64,000 bases of DNA from Bacteroidales bacterium (lineage in GTDB: Bacteria; Bacteroidota; Bacteroidia; Bacteroidales; FEN-979), in contig JANXZO010000048.1 in the NCBI GenBank assembly GCA_025355465.1, positions 1-64,000 of the forward strand, in the 5' to 3' direction. How positions within the stretch are numbered: the stretch's first letter is position 1; each line of letters begins with the position of its first letter. Below the pieces are notes generated by a model. That model searched no databases. It was not told the DNA's origin and saw only the letters and a list, made by a program, of their open reading frames with translations. Below, piece after piece: positions 1 through 7,284 of the stretch. A program made the position numbers and the translations under genes.

Positions 1-1
1 T

Positions 2-15
2 CACTAGCGTTGCGT
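2..15 (+). repeat. Left terminal inverted repeat of the IS4-type element
   Basis: Reads CACTAGCGTTGCGT. It pairs with the reverse complement of 1156-1169 with one mismatch. Confidence 0.75.
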
Positions 16-20
16 TATAG

Positions 21-1063
21 TTACAACAATATCAGCTGATTACAATTTTGTTCTTTGACATCTTGAATATTTTCGTATAAAAAGAAATTTGTTAATGGTG
101 TTTTATCAAATGCTGAAAGGCTTATCAGTTGCAGGATTTCATACAATTTCTGGGGTAGTTTGAGTTTCTTTTTTGTAATTACTACAAGCACATAAGTTGC
201 AATAGCGATCCAAACCTGCGTCCTTACAGCATTTTCACTGTGTCCCCAAAATGTTTGAATTTTGAGATGCTGTTTGATCCATTTGAAAAATATCTCAATA
301 CCCCAGCGATTTCTATATAAAGCGGCAACTGTGAGAGCAGATAATTTGAAATTGTTTGTAAGGAAAATAAGAGTGTTCCCAGTTTCAGCATCAAAATACC
401 GTATTCTTCTCAGCCGTTCTGGATACTTTTTTGAAGTTGCAGTACCAGTAAGGACAATGGTTTGATCGCAAATTACCCCTGTCTCTTTTTTTGTTGTTTT
501 TCGTTTGATCACTCGGTACTTCATATTATCTTTCGCTGTCACCACAAAATTGGTTCTTTCACTTGTAAGCCGCCACAGTCGTGCAAAATCGATATATGCT
601 TTATCCATTACTAAATAGCTGCCAGCAGGGAAGGAAATATAGTCCAATGTGTTTATCTCGTGAACTGAACCATCTGTGATGAAAATGTACTCTGGTATTG
701 CGGTTTTCAAGTCAAGCAGAGTGTGAAGCTTTATCGCTGCTTTCTTTTTGCGAAACTTAGCCCACCAAAAAACATCCAGGCATAGATCAATGACAGTGGC
801 ATCCAAAGCATATACTTTCAAATACCTAAATGATAGAGTTTATCCCTATGGAGACGCAGACAGAGTGCTGTATCAGAAAGGCTTTCTCGGTGGGTCAGTT
901 GCCCGAATGCCATACAAAGAAACTGTTTCCAACAGGTGAGTCCTTTGTTGTTGTAATCGCCGTTGTATCGTTTAGCACACCCCTTAAAGACGTCATCAGA
1001 TGCAAACTGGATCAATTGGGTAAACACCATCTTTCCTTTGTTCATACTGAAAAATTTGCACAA
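21..1063 (-). pseudogene. IS4-family transposase, broken by an internal deletion
   Basis: The upstream part (1063-818) encodes an N-terminal DUF4372-like domain ending in YHLGI followed by a stop. The downstream part (821-21) resumes in another frame at KVYALDATVIDLC and carries the DDE transposase domain, including the YRNRWGIEIFFKWIKQHL helix that holds the catalytic Glu. In intact relatives these two stretches are separated by roughly 50 residues, which I cannot find here. The deletion both removes that piece and shifts the frame, so no full-length enzyme can be made. The second frame has only a TTG as a possible start. I see this as a dead copy that could move only with a transposase supplied in trans. 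Confidence 0.8.
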
Positions 1064-1155
1064 AGGAAACCAAAATCAAATTCAAATCACCGCCGTCAAA
1101 AAACCTTGGCAAACGAAGATATATCAAGACTTTCAAAGAACATTTAACAATTTAT

Positions 1156-1169
1156 ACGCAACGCTACTG
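1156..1169 (-). repeat. Right terminal inverted repeat of the IS4-type element
   Basis: On the minus strand it reads CAGTAGCGTTGCGT, which matches the left end at 13 of 14 positions. Similarity continues more weakly inward, through a TTAnA/TATAA-like stretch. Confidence 0.75.
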
Positions 1170-1182
1170 TTACAATATTAGT

Positions 1183-1223
1183 AAATCGCGCTACGCGTTT
1201 TCACGTGAGTACGCGATTTTTTT
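1183..1223 (+). terminator. Terminator-like hairpin between the IS element and gvpA
   Basis: AAATCGCG at 1183-1190 pairs perfectly with CGCGATTT at 1212-1219, followed by a T run through 1223. This would stop plus-strand transcription entering from the left and insulate the gas vesicle operon from read-through. Confidence 0.55.
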
Positions 1224-1354
1224 GTTGAACCATCAATTTTCGCCCACTTGGAATCCCCGGAAATGTCAAAATTAAAAAAAAATTCAAATTTTATTATATT
1301 CATTTTCAGCTACATGTAACCTTCAGTCTAATTTATTAATAAATTTTCGGTCTT

Positions 1355-1372
1355 CCGGCCCACCCTTTGCAT
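1355..1372 (+). promoter_or_regulatory. Candidate sigma-54 (-24/-12) promoter of gvpA
   Basis: GG at 1357-1358 is followed after exactly ten bases by GC at 1369-1370, in the context GGCCC-N5-TTTGCA. That keeps the invariant GG and GC and most of the GGCAC/TTGCA consensus. A start near 1382 would give a leader of about 70 nt before gvpA. This is pattern matching only; no enhancer-binding protein gene is visible nearby. Confidence 0.3.
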
Positions 1373-1454
1373 AAGCCTGGTCTACGAGAAAAGAGGTAAA
1401 CCGTCCCTCATGTAAAGCACGGTCATCATTAATCAAATATAGGAGATTAAAAAA

Positions 1455-1661
1455 ATGGCAGTAGAAAAGACAATCGGGTCAAGCAGCCTCGTTGAGGTTA
1501 TCGACCGTATCCTTGACAAAGGTGTTGTAGTTGATGCATGGGTAAGAGTTTCGCTGGTTGGTATCGAACTGCTTGCAATTGAAGCAAGAGTTGTGGTAGC
1601 CTCTGTTGAAACGTACCTGAAGTATGCAGAAGCAATCGGATTAACTGCAAAAGCCGCATAA
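1455..1661 (+). CDS. gvpA: Gas vesicle major structural protein GvpA
   Basis: This 68-residue protein is the wall subunit that polymerises into the ribs of the gas vesicle. The family signature is plain: [20 protein letters not shown] in the first helix-strand region, then [20 protein letters not shown] and [15 protein letters not shown], with no extra C-terminal tail. The length is typical of bacterial GvpA. It is the first gene of the cluster, as expected for the most abundant product. A strong AGGAG lies nine bases before the ATG, which is uncommon in Bacteroidota. There is only one true GvpA here; the shorter-range homologues at 5508 and 13521 are the minor proteins GvpJ and GvpS. Confidence 0.97.
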   Translation: MAVEKTIGSSSLVEVIDRILDKGVVVDAWVRVSLVGIELLAIEARVVVASVETYLKYAEAIGLTAKAA

Positions 1662-1764
1662 GGCACCTTGCAGTAGTGCAGTTATTCTTGCTAAACATCC
1701 TTCCCTGTGAAAAAGCGGAAGCATGATTTACCAGGAATTTCTCTTTTCAAAAAGAATGCAAAGA

Positions 1765-1788
1765 ATTCAACAATTCAACAATTCAGCA
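1765..1788 (+). repeat. Octamer tandem array (ATTCAACA family)
   Basis: Three 8-bp units (ATTCAACA, ATTCAACA, ATTCAGCA) end four bases before the ATG at 1792. The same family appears before 5180 and before 7345. Confidence 0.7.
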
Positions 1789-1791
1789 ATT

Positions 1792-2400
1792 ATGAACACC
1801 CGGCCTGCAGTAAACATAGATGGTTTTTTTGTTAATATTATAACCTCCTACGAATCCCGGATACATAAAATACAAACCGCCTTCCAGTCCTCAGAAAATA
1901 TTACAGAATCCTCCCATTTCCTGTTCGACAATGTGCATCATTCCCTCAACGAACTGAAACGGGAACGGGACATACTCAATTCCAGGCTGTGCGAGAACCT
2001 CGCGAAAAATGGCTCCCTGCGAAAAAAAGATTACAATACCATGATGTCGGGCATCCTTGGATTGCTCGACGAGAAAGAAAAAGAGGCTGAAACACAGTTC
2101 CTGAATTTCATAGAAGCGCAGAAAGCCACTGCGCAATCGCTTAAAAACAGCCTGCTGGGCATCAAGGATATCACCTCACAGGACAACTGCGAAAAAATTT
2201 CAATCATCAAGGAGCAACTCTCGCGTATTTCCAAGCTACAGGAGATTCGCAAGGAATCGGTGATGAAGACATTTTTGGATTTTCAGAAAATGCATAACAA
2301 GATGATGGCATGCCTTGAAAGCCTGCTTGAAAAGGGTGACCACATTTTGGTAAAGGATATTAAGCAGGTTAAAAATCAGATAATCAATGAAATGAATTAA
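1792..2400 (+). CDS. Coiled-coil protein of the gas vesicle cluster, GvpC-like candidate
   Basis: I do not recognise this 202-residue protein as a named Gvp. It is predicted to be almost entirely helical and charged, with no signal peptide or membrane segment. Residues 62-88 contain a motif with L, L, R, Y, N, M, G and I at fixed spacing, ending in YNTMMSGI; the next gene carries four more copies. Two later helices (FLNFIEAQK and FLDFQKMHN) look like a second, weaker repeat. I chose the ATG at 1792 because the longer frame from 1723 would read through an octamer repeat array. Lying between gvpA and gvpN, it may bind the vesicle surface as GvpC does in cyanobacteria, but this is inference. Confidence 0.6.
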   Translation: MNTRPAVNIDGFFVNIITSYESRIHKIQTAFQSSENITESSHFLFDNVHHSLNELKRERDILNSRLCENLAKNGSLRKKDYNTMMSGILGLLDEKEKEAETQFLNFIEAQKATAQSLKNSLLGIKDITSQDNCEKISIIKEQLSRISKLQEIRKESVMKTFLDFQKMHNKMMACLESLLEKGDHILVKDIKQVKNQIINEMN

Positions 2401-2442
2401 TCAAGGTAACGAAACAATTAATTAAAAATAGGAGATAAAAAA

Positions 2443-3633
2443 ATGGGACTAGCATCAGAAATGAAAAATTTGACAGAAGAGTTACTCTCTTCATTCAAAC
2501 AACGGATCAAAGAAAACGAAGAGCTTGTAAATGATGTACAGAATACCCTTGATGGTTTCCGCAAAGATCAGATGGAAATGGCTGCATCGTTAAACGCAAG
2601 CGCTGCCGCTCTGAGAAAAGGACTGGCGCGAGGAGAAAAGGAGCGGCTGACTAACTTCAACGGACTGATGTCAGGAATACACAGTTCAATTGCAGCCATT
2701 CAGAAAGAGGTTGTGGGAATCCAGTCTTCCACGATAGACATGATCAAAGAGTTTTCCGGCGACCGGGAGCAAATGTCGGTTGAACTGGATAAATCATTTG
2801 CACAGGGCAGGGCTGACAGGAAACAAAATGAGAAAACCAGAATGCAGGAATTTGATAACCTCATGAAAAACATCAGCAGTGACATTAAAAGCATCAATGA
2901 TGAGGTTGCGGCTGTTTTCAAGAACACAAACGATATGCTCGACCGGTTTGAAAAAGAGCACCAGGATATGTCGGACGGACTCAAAGCAAAACTTGGAAAA
3001 AATCTTGCTGAAAGAGTGGAATTTACCCGAACTCTGCTGAAAGGATTCCAGAAAAGGTTATCGGAAATCAGCAAGGAAAACCAGAAGATGGCACTGACCC
3101 TGAGGAAAGATCTCGACAACGGGGAAGTTGACAGGATTAAGGAATACAATGGAATTATGAAAGGTATTCACACCTCCATCAAGGATATCCGAACCGATGT
3201 TAAAAACATTAAGAAGTATACGGGAAACATGCTTGATGATTTATTGCAAAACAGGGTTGATGCTTCGGCCGATTGGAACAAGATGCTCGAAGCCATGGCC
3301 ACTATCAGAAAAACAGGCGTTGTAAAGCAACCAAAGCCGGCGGTAAAGAAAACCGAAAAGAAAGAGGTGAAGGTGGCGGCAATTACTGAAGTTGTAAAAG
3401 AGGTGCCGGTTAAAAAAGCAGAGCCCGTGGCTCCTGTCGTTGTAAAAGAACCGATGACACTCGAAGAAAAGGTACTGGATTATATCAACAGACATCCCAA
3501 GGGCGTGAAAATTTCCGAAATGGAAGAACCACTGGGCCAGACAAGGATGAAGCTTGGATTTATTGCAAAATCCCTGCTTGACGAAGGTAAGGTGTTAAAA
3601 GTTGAGAACATTTACTATCCTACGCTAAAATGA
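2443..3633 (+). CDS. Repetitive coiled-coil protein with C-terminal winged-helix-like domain
   Basis: This 396-residue protein has three parts. Residues 1-290 are long amphipathic helix with four copies of a 23-residue motif starting near residues 57, 115, 180 and 220; the second copy carries a seven-residue (one heptad) insertion. Residues 291-337 are a K/P/V-rich linker. Residues 338-396 (from MTLEEKVLDYINRHPKG) resemble a small winged helix. The motif is shared with the preceding gene. The ribosome binding site (AGGAG at 2430-2434) is nearly identical to that of gvpA, suggesting high expression. A GvpC-type outer-surface role fits; a regulatory role through the C-terminal domain is the alternative. 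The stop overlaps the next ATG. Confidence 0.6.
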   Translation: MGLASEMKNLTEELLSSFKQRIKENEELVNDVQNTLDGFRKDQMEMAASLNASAAALRKGLARGEKERLTNFNGLMSGIHSSIAAIQKEVVGIQSSTIDMIKEFSGDREQMSVELDKSFAQGRADRKQNEKTRMQEFDNLMKNISSDIKSINDEVAAVFKNTNDMLDRFEKEHQDMSDGLKAKLGKNLAERVEFTRTLLKGFQKRLSEISKENQKMALTLRKDLDNGEVDRIKEYNGIMKGIHTSIKDIRTDVKNIKKYTGNMLDDLLQNRVDASADWNKMLEAMATIRKTGVVKQPKPAVKKTEKKEVKVAAITEVVKEVPVKKAEPVAPVVVKEPMTLEEKVLDYINRHPKGVKISEMEEPLGQTRMKLGFIAKSLLDEGKVLKVENIYYPTLK

Positions 3634-3941
3634 CAACAACGCTGAAGTGTGCATTTTGCAGCGGAACGGGTAAAGATCCCTTCGATCTGCTCTCACAGTT
3701 CGCTCACTGCCTGGTCTGTAACGGTACAGGCCAGGTCGAAACTGAGGAGCCGATGAAAAAATGTGTCTTCTGCTCAGGAACAGGCAGAAACCCGCTTGGC
3801 GCCAGGATTTCATGCATCGTTTGCGGAGGGAAGGGGTTTAATCACTGCTCCTGCGAAACAAAATGCACCCAGTGCAAAGGAACCGGAAAATCAAGCGATG
3901 GACTACCCTGCACACGGTGCAGCGGGAAAGGGCTCAGCTAA
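3630..3941 (+). CDS. DnaJ-type zinc-binding protein with six CxxCxGxG motifs
   Basis: This 103-residue protein is almost nothing but zinc-finger motifs of the DnaJ cysteine-rich type. CxxCxGxG occurs at residues 7-14, 27-34, 45-52, 62-69, 79-86 and 94-101, with extra cysteines at 73 and 75. DnaJ itself has four such motifs. There is no J domain or substrate-binding domain. Its start overlaps the preceding stop (ATGA), so it is co-translated with the coiled-coil protein. A J domain without a zinc finger occurs in the same cluster, fused to a GvpF/L protein, so the two may work together with DnaK. The function is inferred from the motifs and context only. Confidence 0.75.
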   Translation: MTTTLKCAFCSGTGKDPFDLLSQFAHCLVCNGTGQVETEEPMKKCVFCSGTGRNPLGARISCIVCGGKGFNHCSCETKCTQCKGTGKSSDGLPCTRCSGKGLS

Positions 3942-3955
3942 GAATGACCAGTTAC

Positions 3956-3990
3956 AAATGGCAAATGGCAAATGACGAGTGACCAATGAC
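3956..3990 (+). repeat. Heptamer tandem array at the start of the next gene
   Basis: Five degenerate 7-bp units (AAATGGC, AAATGGC, AAATGAC, GAGTGAC, CAATGAC). The ATG used at 3986 lies inside the last unit. Confidence 0.6.
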
Positions 3991-4171
3991 GAATGCAGGG
4001 AGTAGCATCAGGAACAGCATAGCCAAGAGACAGGAGGCAATAGAAAAATTCCAGGCCAGGAAGAGGGAGTTTTTGATCATGAAGGAACAGATCACAAAGG
4101 GCATAAACGAGGCCCGCACCATTTGGCGAAACACTTTAAAGCAATTGCCCGAACAGCCTTTTAACCAATAA
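3986..4171 (+). CDS. Small helical protein of the gas vesicle cluster, unknown
   Basis: A 61-residue protein with no family I recognise. It is predicted to be one long basic helix rich in K, R, E and Q (AKRQEAIEKFQARKREF), with no cysteine, signal peptide or membrane segment. It lies on the same strand as its neighbours, 44 bases after the zinc protein and 35 bases before gvpN. Its start codon lies in a tandem repeat array, so the true start is uncertain, and the frame could be a chance one. A role as a small assembly factor is a guess from position. Confidence 0.45.
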   Translation: MTNAGSSIRNSIAKRQEAIEKFQARKREFLIMKEQITKGINEARTIWRNTLKQLPEQPFNQ

Positions 4172-4202
4172 TCAATCAATCACTCAATCACTCAATCAAC
4201 TC
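4171..4202 (+). repeat. Octamer tandem array before gvpN
   Basis: Four 8-bp units (ATCAATCA, ATCACTCA, ATCACTCA, ATCAACTC) fill the gap between the small protein and the gvpN ATG at 4207. Confidence 0.7.
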
Positions 4203-4206
4203 GCAA

Positions 4207-5127
4207 ATGAGCAACAACAATGAAATGAACACCGTTCTTGAATTGAGGCCGATGTCGAATTTTGTGGAAACTGATTACATCAAAGACATCACGCATCGTG
4301 GCCTTACCTATGTAAAAGCAGGATTTCCGGTACATTTCAGGGGTCCGTCGGGAACTGGGAAAACAACTGTGGCCATGCACCTGGCGAGCAAGATCGGCAG
4401 ACCGGTGGTCATCATTCACGGGGATGCCGAATACAAAACCTCCGATCTGATCGGCAGCGAACAGGGTTATAAGTACAAAAAGCTCGACGACAAATTTATT
4501 CATTCCGTTCACAAGTATGAAGAGGACATGAGTAAACAATGGGTAAACAACCGCTTGACCATTGCCGTCAAAAACGGATTCACCCTTATTTATGACGAGT
4601 TTACCCGATCAAGGCCTGAAGCGAACAATATCCTCCTGCCAATCCTCCAGGAACGCATGCTGAGCACTTCAGCAGCCAAAGAGGAGGATTATTATATGAA
4701 GGTTCATCCCGAATTCCGGGCTATCTTTACCTCAAACCCTGAAGAGTACGCAGGAGTTAACCGTACCCAGGATGCGCTGCGCGATCGCATGGTGACCATG
4801 GACCTCGACCATTTCGATTATGAAACTGAACTGAAAATTACCATGGCAAAATCGGACCTCTCCCTTAAAGATACTGAGGTGATCGTTAAAATTGTCAGGG
4901 GTCTGCGCGAATCGGGTAAAACTGAGTTTGACCCAACCATCCGTGGTTCAATTATGATTGCGAAAACGATGGCAACACTAAAAACAACGCCCGGTAAATC
5001 AAAGGAGATGTTCAGAAAAATTTGTCAGGACATTCTTACATCCGAAACGAGTCGCATTGGCTCAAAAACAAACCAGGAAAAGGTAAAGTTCATCGTGGAT
5101 GAATTGATCGATCAGTATTCGAAGTAG
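4207..5127 (+). CDS. gvpN: Gas vesicle AAA+ ATPase GvpN
   Basis: This 306-residue MoxR-type AAA+ ATPase is required for vesicles to grow beyond small bicones in systems studied so far. Walker A is GPSGTGKT at residues 46-53 and Walker B is TLIYDEF at about 126-132, followed by the typical GvpN stretch TRSRPEANNILLPILQE and by FTSNPEEYAG, the sensor-1 region. GDAEYKTSDLIGSEQGY, with the conserved GvpN strand-loop, lies between. Length and motifs match the family well. It follows the coiled-coil genes and precedes gvpJ, all on one strand. The hydrolysis residues look intact. Confidence 0.96.
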   Translation: MSNNNEMNTVLELRPMSNFVETDYIKDITHRGLTYVKAGFPVHFRGPSGTGKTTVAMHLASKIGRPVVIIHGDAEYKTSDLIGSEQGYKYKKLDDKFIHSVHKYEEDMSKQWVNNRLTIAVKNGFTLIYDEFTRSRPEANNILLPILQERMLSTSAAKEEDYYMKVHPEFRAIFTSNPEEYAGVNRTQDALRDRMVTMDLDHFDYETELKITMAKSDLSLKDTEVIVKIVRGLRESGKTEFDPTIRGSIMIAKTMATLKTTPGKSKEMFRKICQDILTSETSRIGSKTNQEKVKFIVDELIDQYSK

Positions 5128-5162
5128 AAAGCATGAAGTAACCGCTCAATCATTATTTAACC

Positions 5163-5178
5163 ATTCAACAATTCATGA
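5163..5178 (+). repeat. Two ATTCAACA-family octamers before the next start
   Basis: ATTCAACA followed by ATTCATGA, ending just before the ATG at 5180. It belongs to the family at 1765 and 7285. Confidence 0.5.
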
Positions 5179-5179
5179 T

Positions 5180-5494
5180 ATGCCAATCTCAACTGCAATC
5201 AAAGGACTTCAGAGCATAAAGAGCATGCAAAGTGTTGTCAAGTCGGGCATTCCCAACAAGGAAGATTCCGATTTCATTAAATTGTACATGCTTGAAAAAG
5301 AGCGAACCCGGCTGAAGAGTGAAGAGATCAGGATACAGCAGCGGCTCGAGATCATCCAGGGCAGATTAAAGGAGATCCAGCTATACTACGATGAAAAAGC
5401 AGGTGAAATGCATACCCCTGCCCCACCCCAAAAGGTTAAAAAGGCAGGCAAGGAGGAAAAACAGGATTGGAAAACCATGTCAATAGATTACTAA
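5180..5494 (+). CDS. Coiled-coil protein of the gas vesicle cluster, unknown
   Basis: A 104-residue protein I cannot assign. The N-terminal third (AIKGLQSIKSMQSVVKSG) is a basic amphipathic segment. Residues 35-75 form a likely coiled coil (KERTRLKSEEIRIQQRLEII), and the tail is rich in K, E and P. There is no signal peptide. It sits between gvpN and gvpJ with a 13-base gap to gvpJ, so it very likely belongs to the operon. It does not carry the 23-residue motif of the two large coiled-coil proteins. It may be an accessory factor, but nothing in the sequence says which. Confidence 0.6.
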   Translation: MPISTAIKGLQSIKSMQSVVKSGIPNKEDSDFIKLYMLEKERTRLKSEEIRIQQRLEIIQGRLKEIQLYYDEKAGEMHTPAPPQKVKKAGKEEKQDWKTMSIDY

Positions 5495-5507
5495 AACCAA
5501 AAGCATT

Positions 5508-5807
5508 ATGGCTGAAATGACCCATGCTCTGCAGGCTACTAATCTGGCCGACATCCTCGAACGTGTGCTCGACAAAGGGATTGTGATTGCAGGGGATATA
5601 AAAATTCAGATTGCAGATATCGACTTGTTAACAATTAAGATCAGGTTACTTGTCGCATCCGTCGACAAAGCGATGGAAATGGGTATTAACTGGTGGCAGG
5701 AGGACACCTATCTTTCAACCAAAGCTAGGGAAAAAGAGCTGATGCAACAACAGGAGGCATTGGAAGCAAGACTGGAAAAGCTGGAGGCAATGAATAAACC
5801 GCAATAA
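5508..5807 (+). CDS. gvpJ: Minor gas vesicle protein GvpJ (GvpA homologue)
   Basis: This 99-residue protein starts with a GvpA-like core (NLADILERVLDKGIVIAGDI) and continues with IKIRLLVASVDKAMEMG and then NWWQEDTYLSTKA. The double Trp and the charged coiled-coil tail that follows separate GvpJ from GvpA and match GvpJ of Bacillus megaterium from memory. GvpJ is a minor component thought to act in nucleation or cap formation. It is tightly spaced with the flanking genes (13 and 8 bases). Confidence 0.92.
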   Translation: MAEMTHALQATNLADILERVLDKGIVIAGDIKIQIADIDLLTIKIRLLVASVDKAMEMGINWWQEDTYLSTKAREKELMQQQEALEARLEKLEAMNKPQ

Positions 5808-5815
5808 CTACTGAA

Positions 5816-6334
5816 ATGGAAAAAGATAATAACAAAAAGAAAAATGAGGATGCCGATTTTGATCTTTTCGGACTAGGTGGTCTGTTCAAGGGCATTGAAA
5901 AACTGGTTGACCTTGCCGGTAAACTTGAAGAAAAAGGAGGTGTAAGTAAAGAAGGGGAGATCAATCTGGATCACCTCAGGAAAGGCATGAAAGGAGTTTA
6001 TGGCTTTACAATCAATACTGCATCAGGAGGGATTCCAAAGGTGGAAACGTTCGGGAACATAAAAAAGACACCTGAAGGGCCTAAAGTGAATGAGGAGCGG
6101 GAGCCGATCACCGATGTTTTTGATGAGAAAAATGAGATCGTTATCATCGCAGAAATGCCAGGTATCGAGGAAAATGACCTCAAAATTGACCTGAAGGGAG
6201 ATATTCTTGAATTTGGCGCTGCAGGAAAAACCAGAATTTACCGCAAAGAGCTGTTGCTGCCGGTAAAAGCGATCAAGAAAAATCTGAAGCACAAATTCAC
6301 AAATGGCATCCTTGAAATCAGGATAAAAAAATAA
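5816..6334 (+). CDS. gvpH: Hsp20-like gas vesicle protein GvpH
   Basis: This 172-residue protein has the two-part layout of GvpH. An N-terminal region carries a glycine-rich FGLGGLFKGIEKLVDLAGKL segment, and residues from about 95 to the end form an alpha-crystallin/Hsp20 fold (IVIIAEMPGIEENDLKIDLK, ending in NGILEIRIKK). Small heat shock proteins hold partly folded clients, and GvpH is thought to keep GvpA or accessory proteins soluble. It lies between gvpJ and the Get3-like ATPase with gaps of 8 and 4 bases. The C-terminal I-x-I is within the terminal LEIRIKK. Confidence 0.88.
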   Translation: MEKDNNKKKNEDADFDLFGLGGLFKGIEKLVDLAGKLEEKGGVSKEGEINLDHLRKGMKGVYGFTINTASGGIPKVETFGNIKKTPEGPKVNEEREPITDVFDEKNEIVIIAEMPGIEENDLKIDLKGDILEFGAAGKTRIYRKELLLPVKAIKKNLKHKFTNGILEIRIKK

Positions 6335-6338
6335 TGCA

Positions 6339-7277
6339 ATGGCACTCTCGGGCTTAGAAAACAGCGACCTGAAGCTAATCATCTTCGGCGGAAAAGGCGG
6401 TGTCGGTAAAACCAGTTGTGCCATTGCCACTGCGCTTGCATTATCTGAAAATTTCAAGACCCTGATCATATCTACTGATCCTGCTCACTCTCTTGCTGAT
6501 TGCCTTGAACAACAAATCGGATTTAACGTCGTAAAGGTTGATGGTGCGGTTAACCTTTCAGCATTTGAGGTGGTGGCCGATGAGGCGCTATCAGGGTTCA
6601 AGACGAACCATCTCAGCGAACTTAAAAAACTTCTTGAAACCTCTACAAATCTTGACAATCAGGATATAGAAGAACTGTTAACCTTGTCAATTCCCGGAAT
6701 TGATGAAGTGATGAGCTTCAAGACCATCATTGACTTTATGGAGGAGGGGCAATACGACAAATATGTTGTGGATACTGCACCCACCGGGCATGCACTGCGA
6801 CTGATCTCTTCCCCGAAATTACTGGATGAATGGATAAAGGTTGCCTCCCGCATGAGATGGAAATACCGCTATATGATCACCAGCTTTTCAGGATCTTATC
6901 AACCGGATGAGGTGGATGCATTTTTACTCAGCCTGAAAAAAACGGTAAAAAGGATCGAAAACATCCTGAGGGACAATACAAAATGTGAATTTATCCCGGT
7001 ATGCATCCCTGAATCAATGGCGATTATGGAAACCGGCAGACTTCTTTCAGAACTGGGCAGATCCCAGATTATTCCACGGCAGATCATTGTGAACAATGTG
7101 ATGGTATCGGAGGAATGTGATTTTTGTAAAAAAAGAAAGTCTTCACAGTTACCCTATCTAAAAGAGATCGGAGAAAAGTTCACCGGTCTGGCTAAAGTTG
7201 AGGTGCCGATGTTTGCTGAACAGATCAAGGGACTGGAAGCATTGGATAAATTGAAGTCGTTTTTATTTCGTGGATAA
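6339..7277 (+). CDS. Get3/ArsA-type ATPase of the gas vesicle cluster
   Basis: This 312-residue ATPase belongs to the ArsA/Get3 branch of SIMIBI NTPases. The deviant Walker A GGKGGVGKTS is at residues 17-26, switch I DPAHS at 47-51, VVDTAPTGHALRL at 143-155, and a Get3-like CxxC pair at C260 and C263. Only one ATPase half is present, as in Get3, not the doubled ArsA pump, and no arsenic genes are nearby. Get3 shields hydrophobic helices of tail-anchored proteins in eukaryotes. A parallel role as holder of hydrophobic Gvp subunits is attractive but unproven. It follows gvpH by four bases. Confidence 0.85.
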   Translation: MALSGLENSDLKLIIFGGKGGVGKTSCAIATALALSENFKTLIISTDPAHSLADCLEQQIGFNVVKVDGAVNLSAFEVVADEALSGFKTNHLSELKKLLETSTNLDNQDIEELLTLSIPGIDEVMSFKTIIDFMEEGQYDKYVVDTAPTGHALRLISSPKLLDEWIKVASRMRWKYRYMITSFSGSYQPDEVDAFLLSLKKTVKRIENILRDNTKCEFIPVCIPESMAIMETGRLLSELGRSQIIPRQIIVNNVMVSEECDFCKKRKSSQLPYLKEIGEKFTGLAKVEVPMFAEQIKGLEALDKLKSFLFRG

Positions 7278-7284
7278 ATCACTC

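Larger units (their letters stand above)
2..1169. mobile_element. Decayed IS4-family insertion sequence
   Basis: The element is bounded by terminal inverted repeats at 2-15 and 1156-1169 that match at 13 of 14 positions. Inside, on the minus strand, are the two halves of an IS4-family transposase of the DUF4372 plus DDE type. At about 1.17 kb it is shorter than I would expect for a complete member, which fits the internal deletion in the transposase. No target duplication can be confirmed because only one base precedes the left repeat. It lies about 285 bp upstream of gvpA and marks the edge of the gas vesicle cluster. Confidence 0.75.
1170..1454 (+). other. Intergenic leader region upstream of gvpA
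   Basis: This 285 bp stretch has no plausible gene. It contains a terminator-like hairpin near the IS element, a very AT-rich block at about 1270-1345, a candidate sigma-54-type promoter at 1357-1370, and a strong ribosome binding site AGGAG at 1441-1445. I see no TAnnTTTG element of the usual Bacteroidota type in it. Confidence 0.5.

Noticed and set aside
830..1181. Small plus-strand frames over the IS element
   Set aside because: They are antisense to the transposase remnant and cross its terminal inverted repeat.
6339..7277. Arsenite pump ATPase (ArsA)
   Set aside because: Only one ATPase half is present, no ars genes are nearby, and the CxxC pair and context fit the Get3-like group in gas vesicle clusters.
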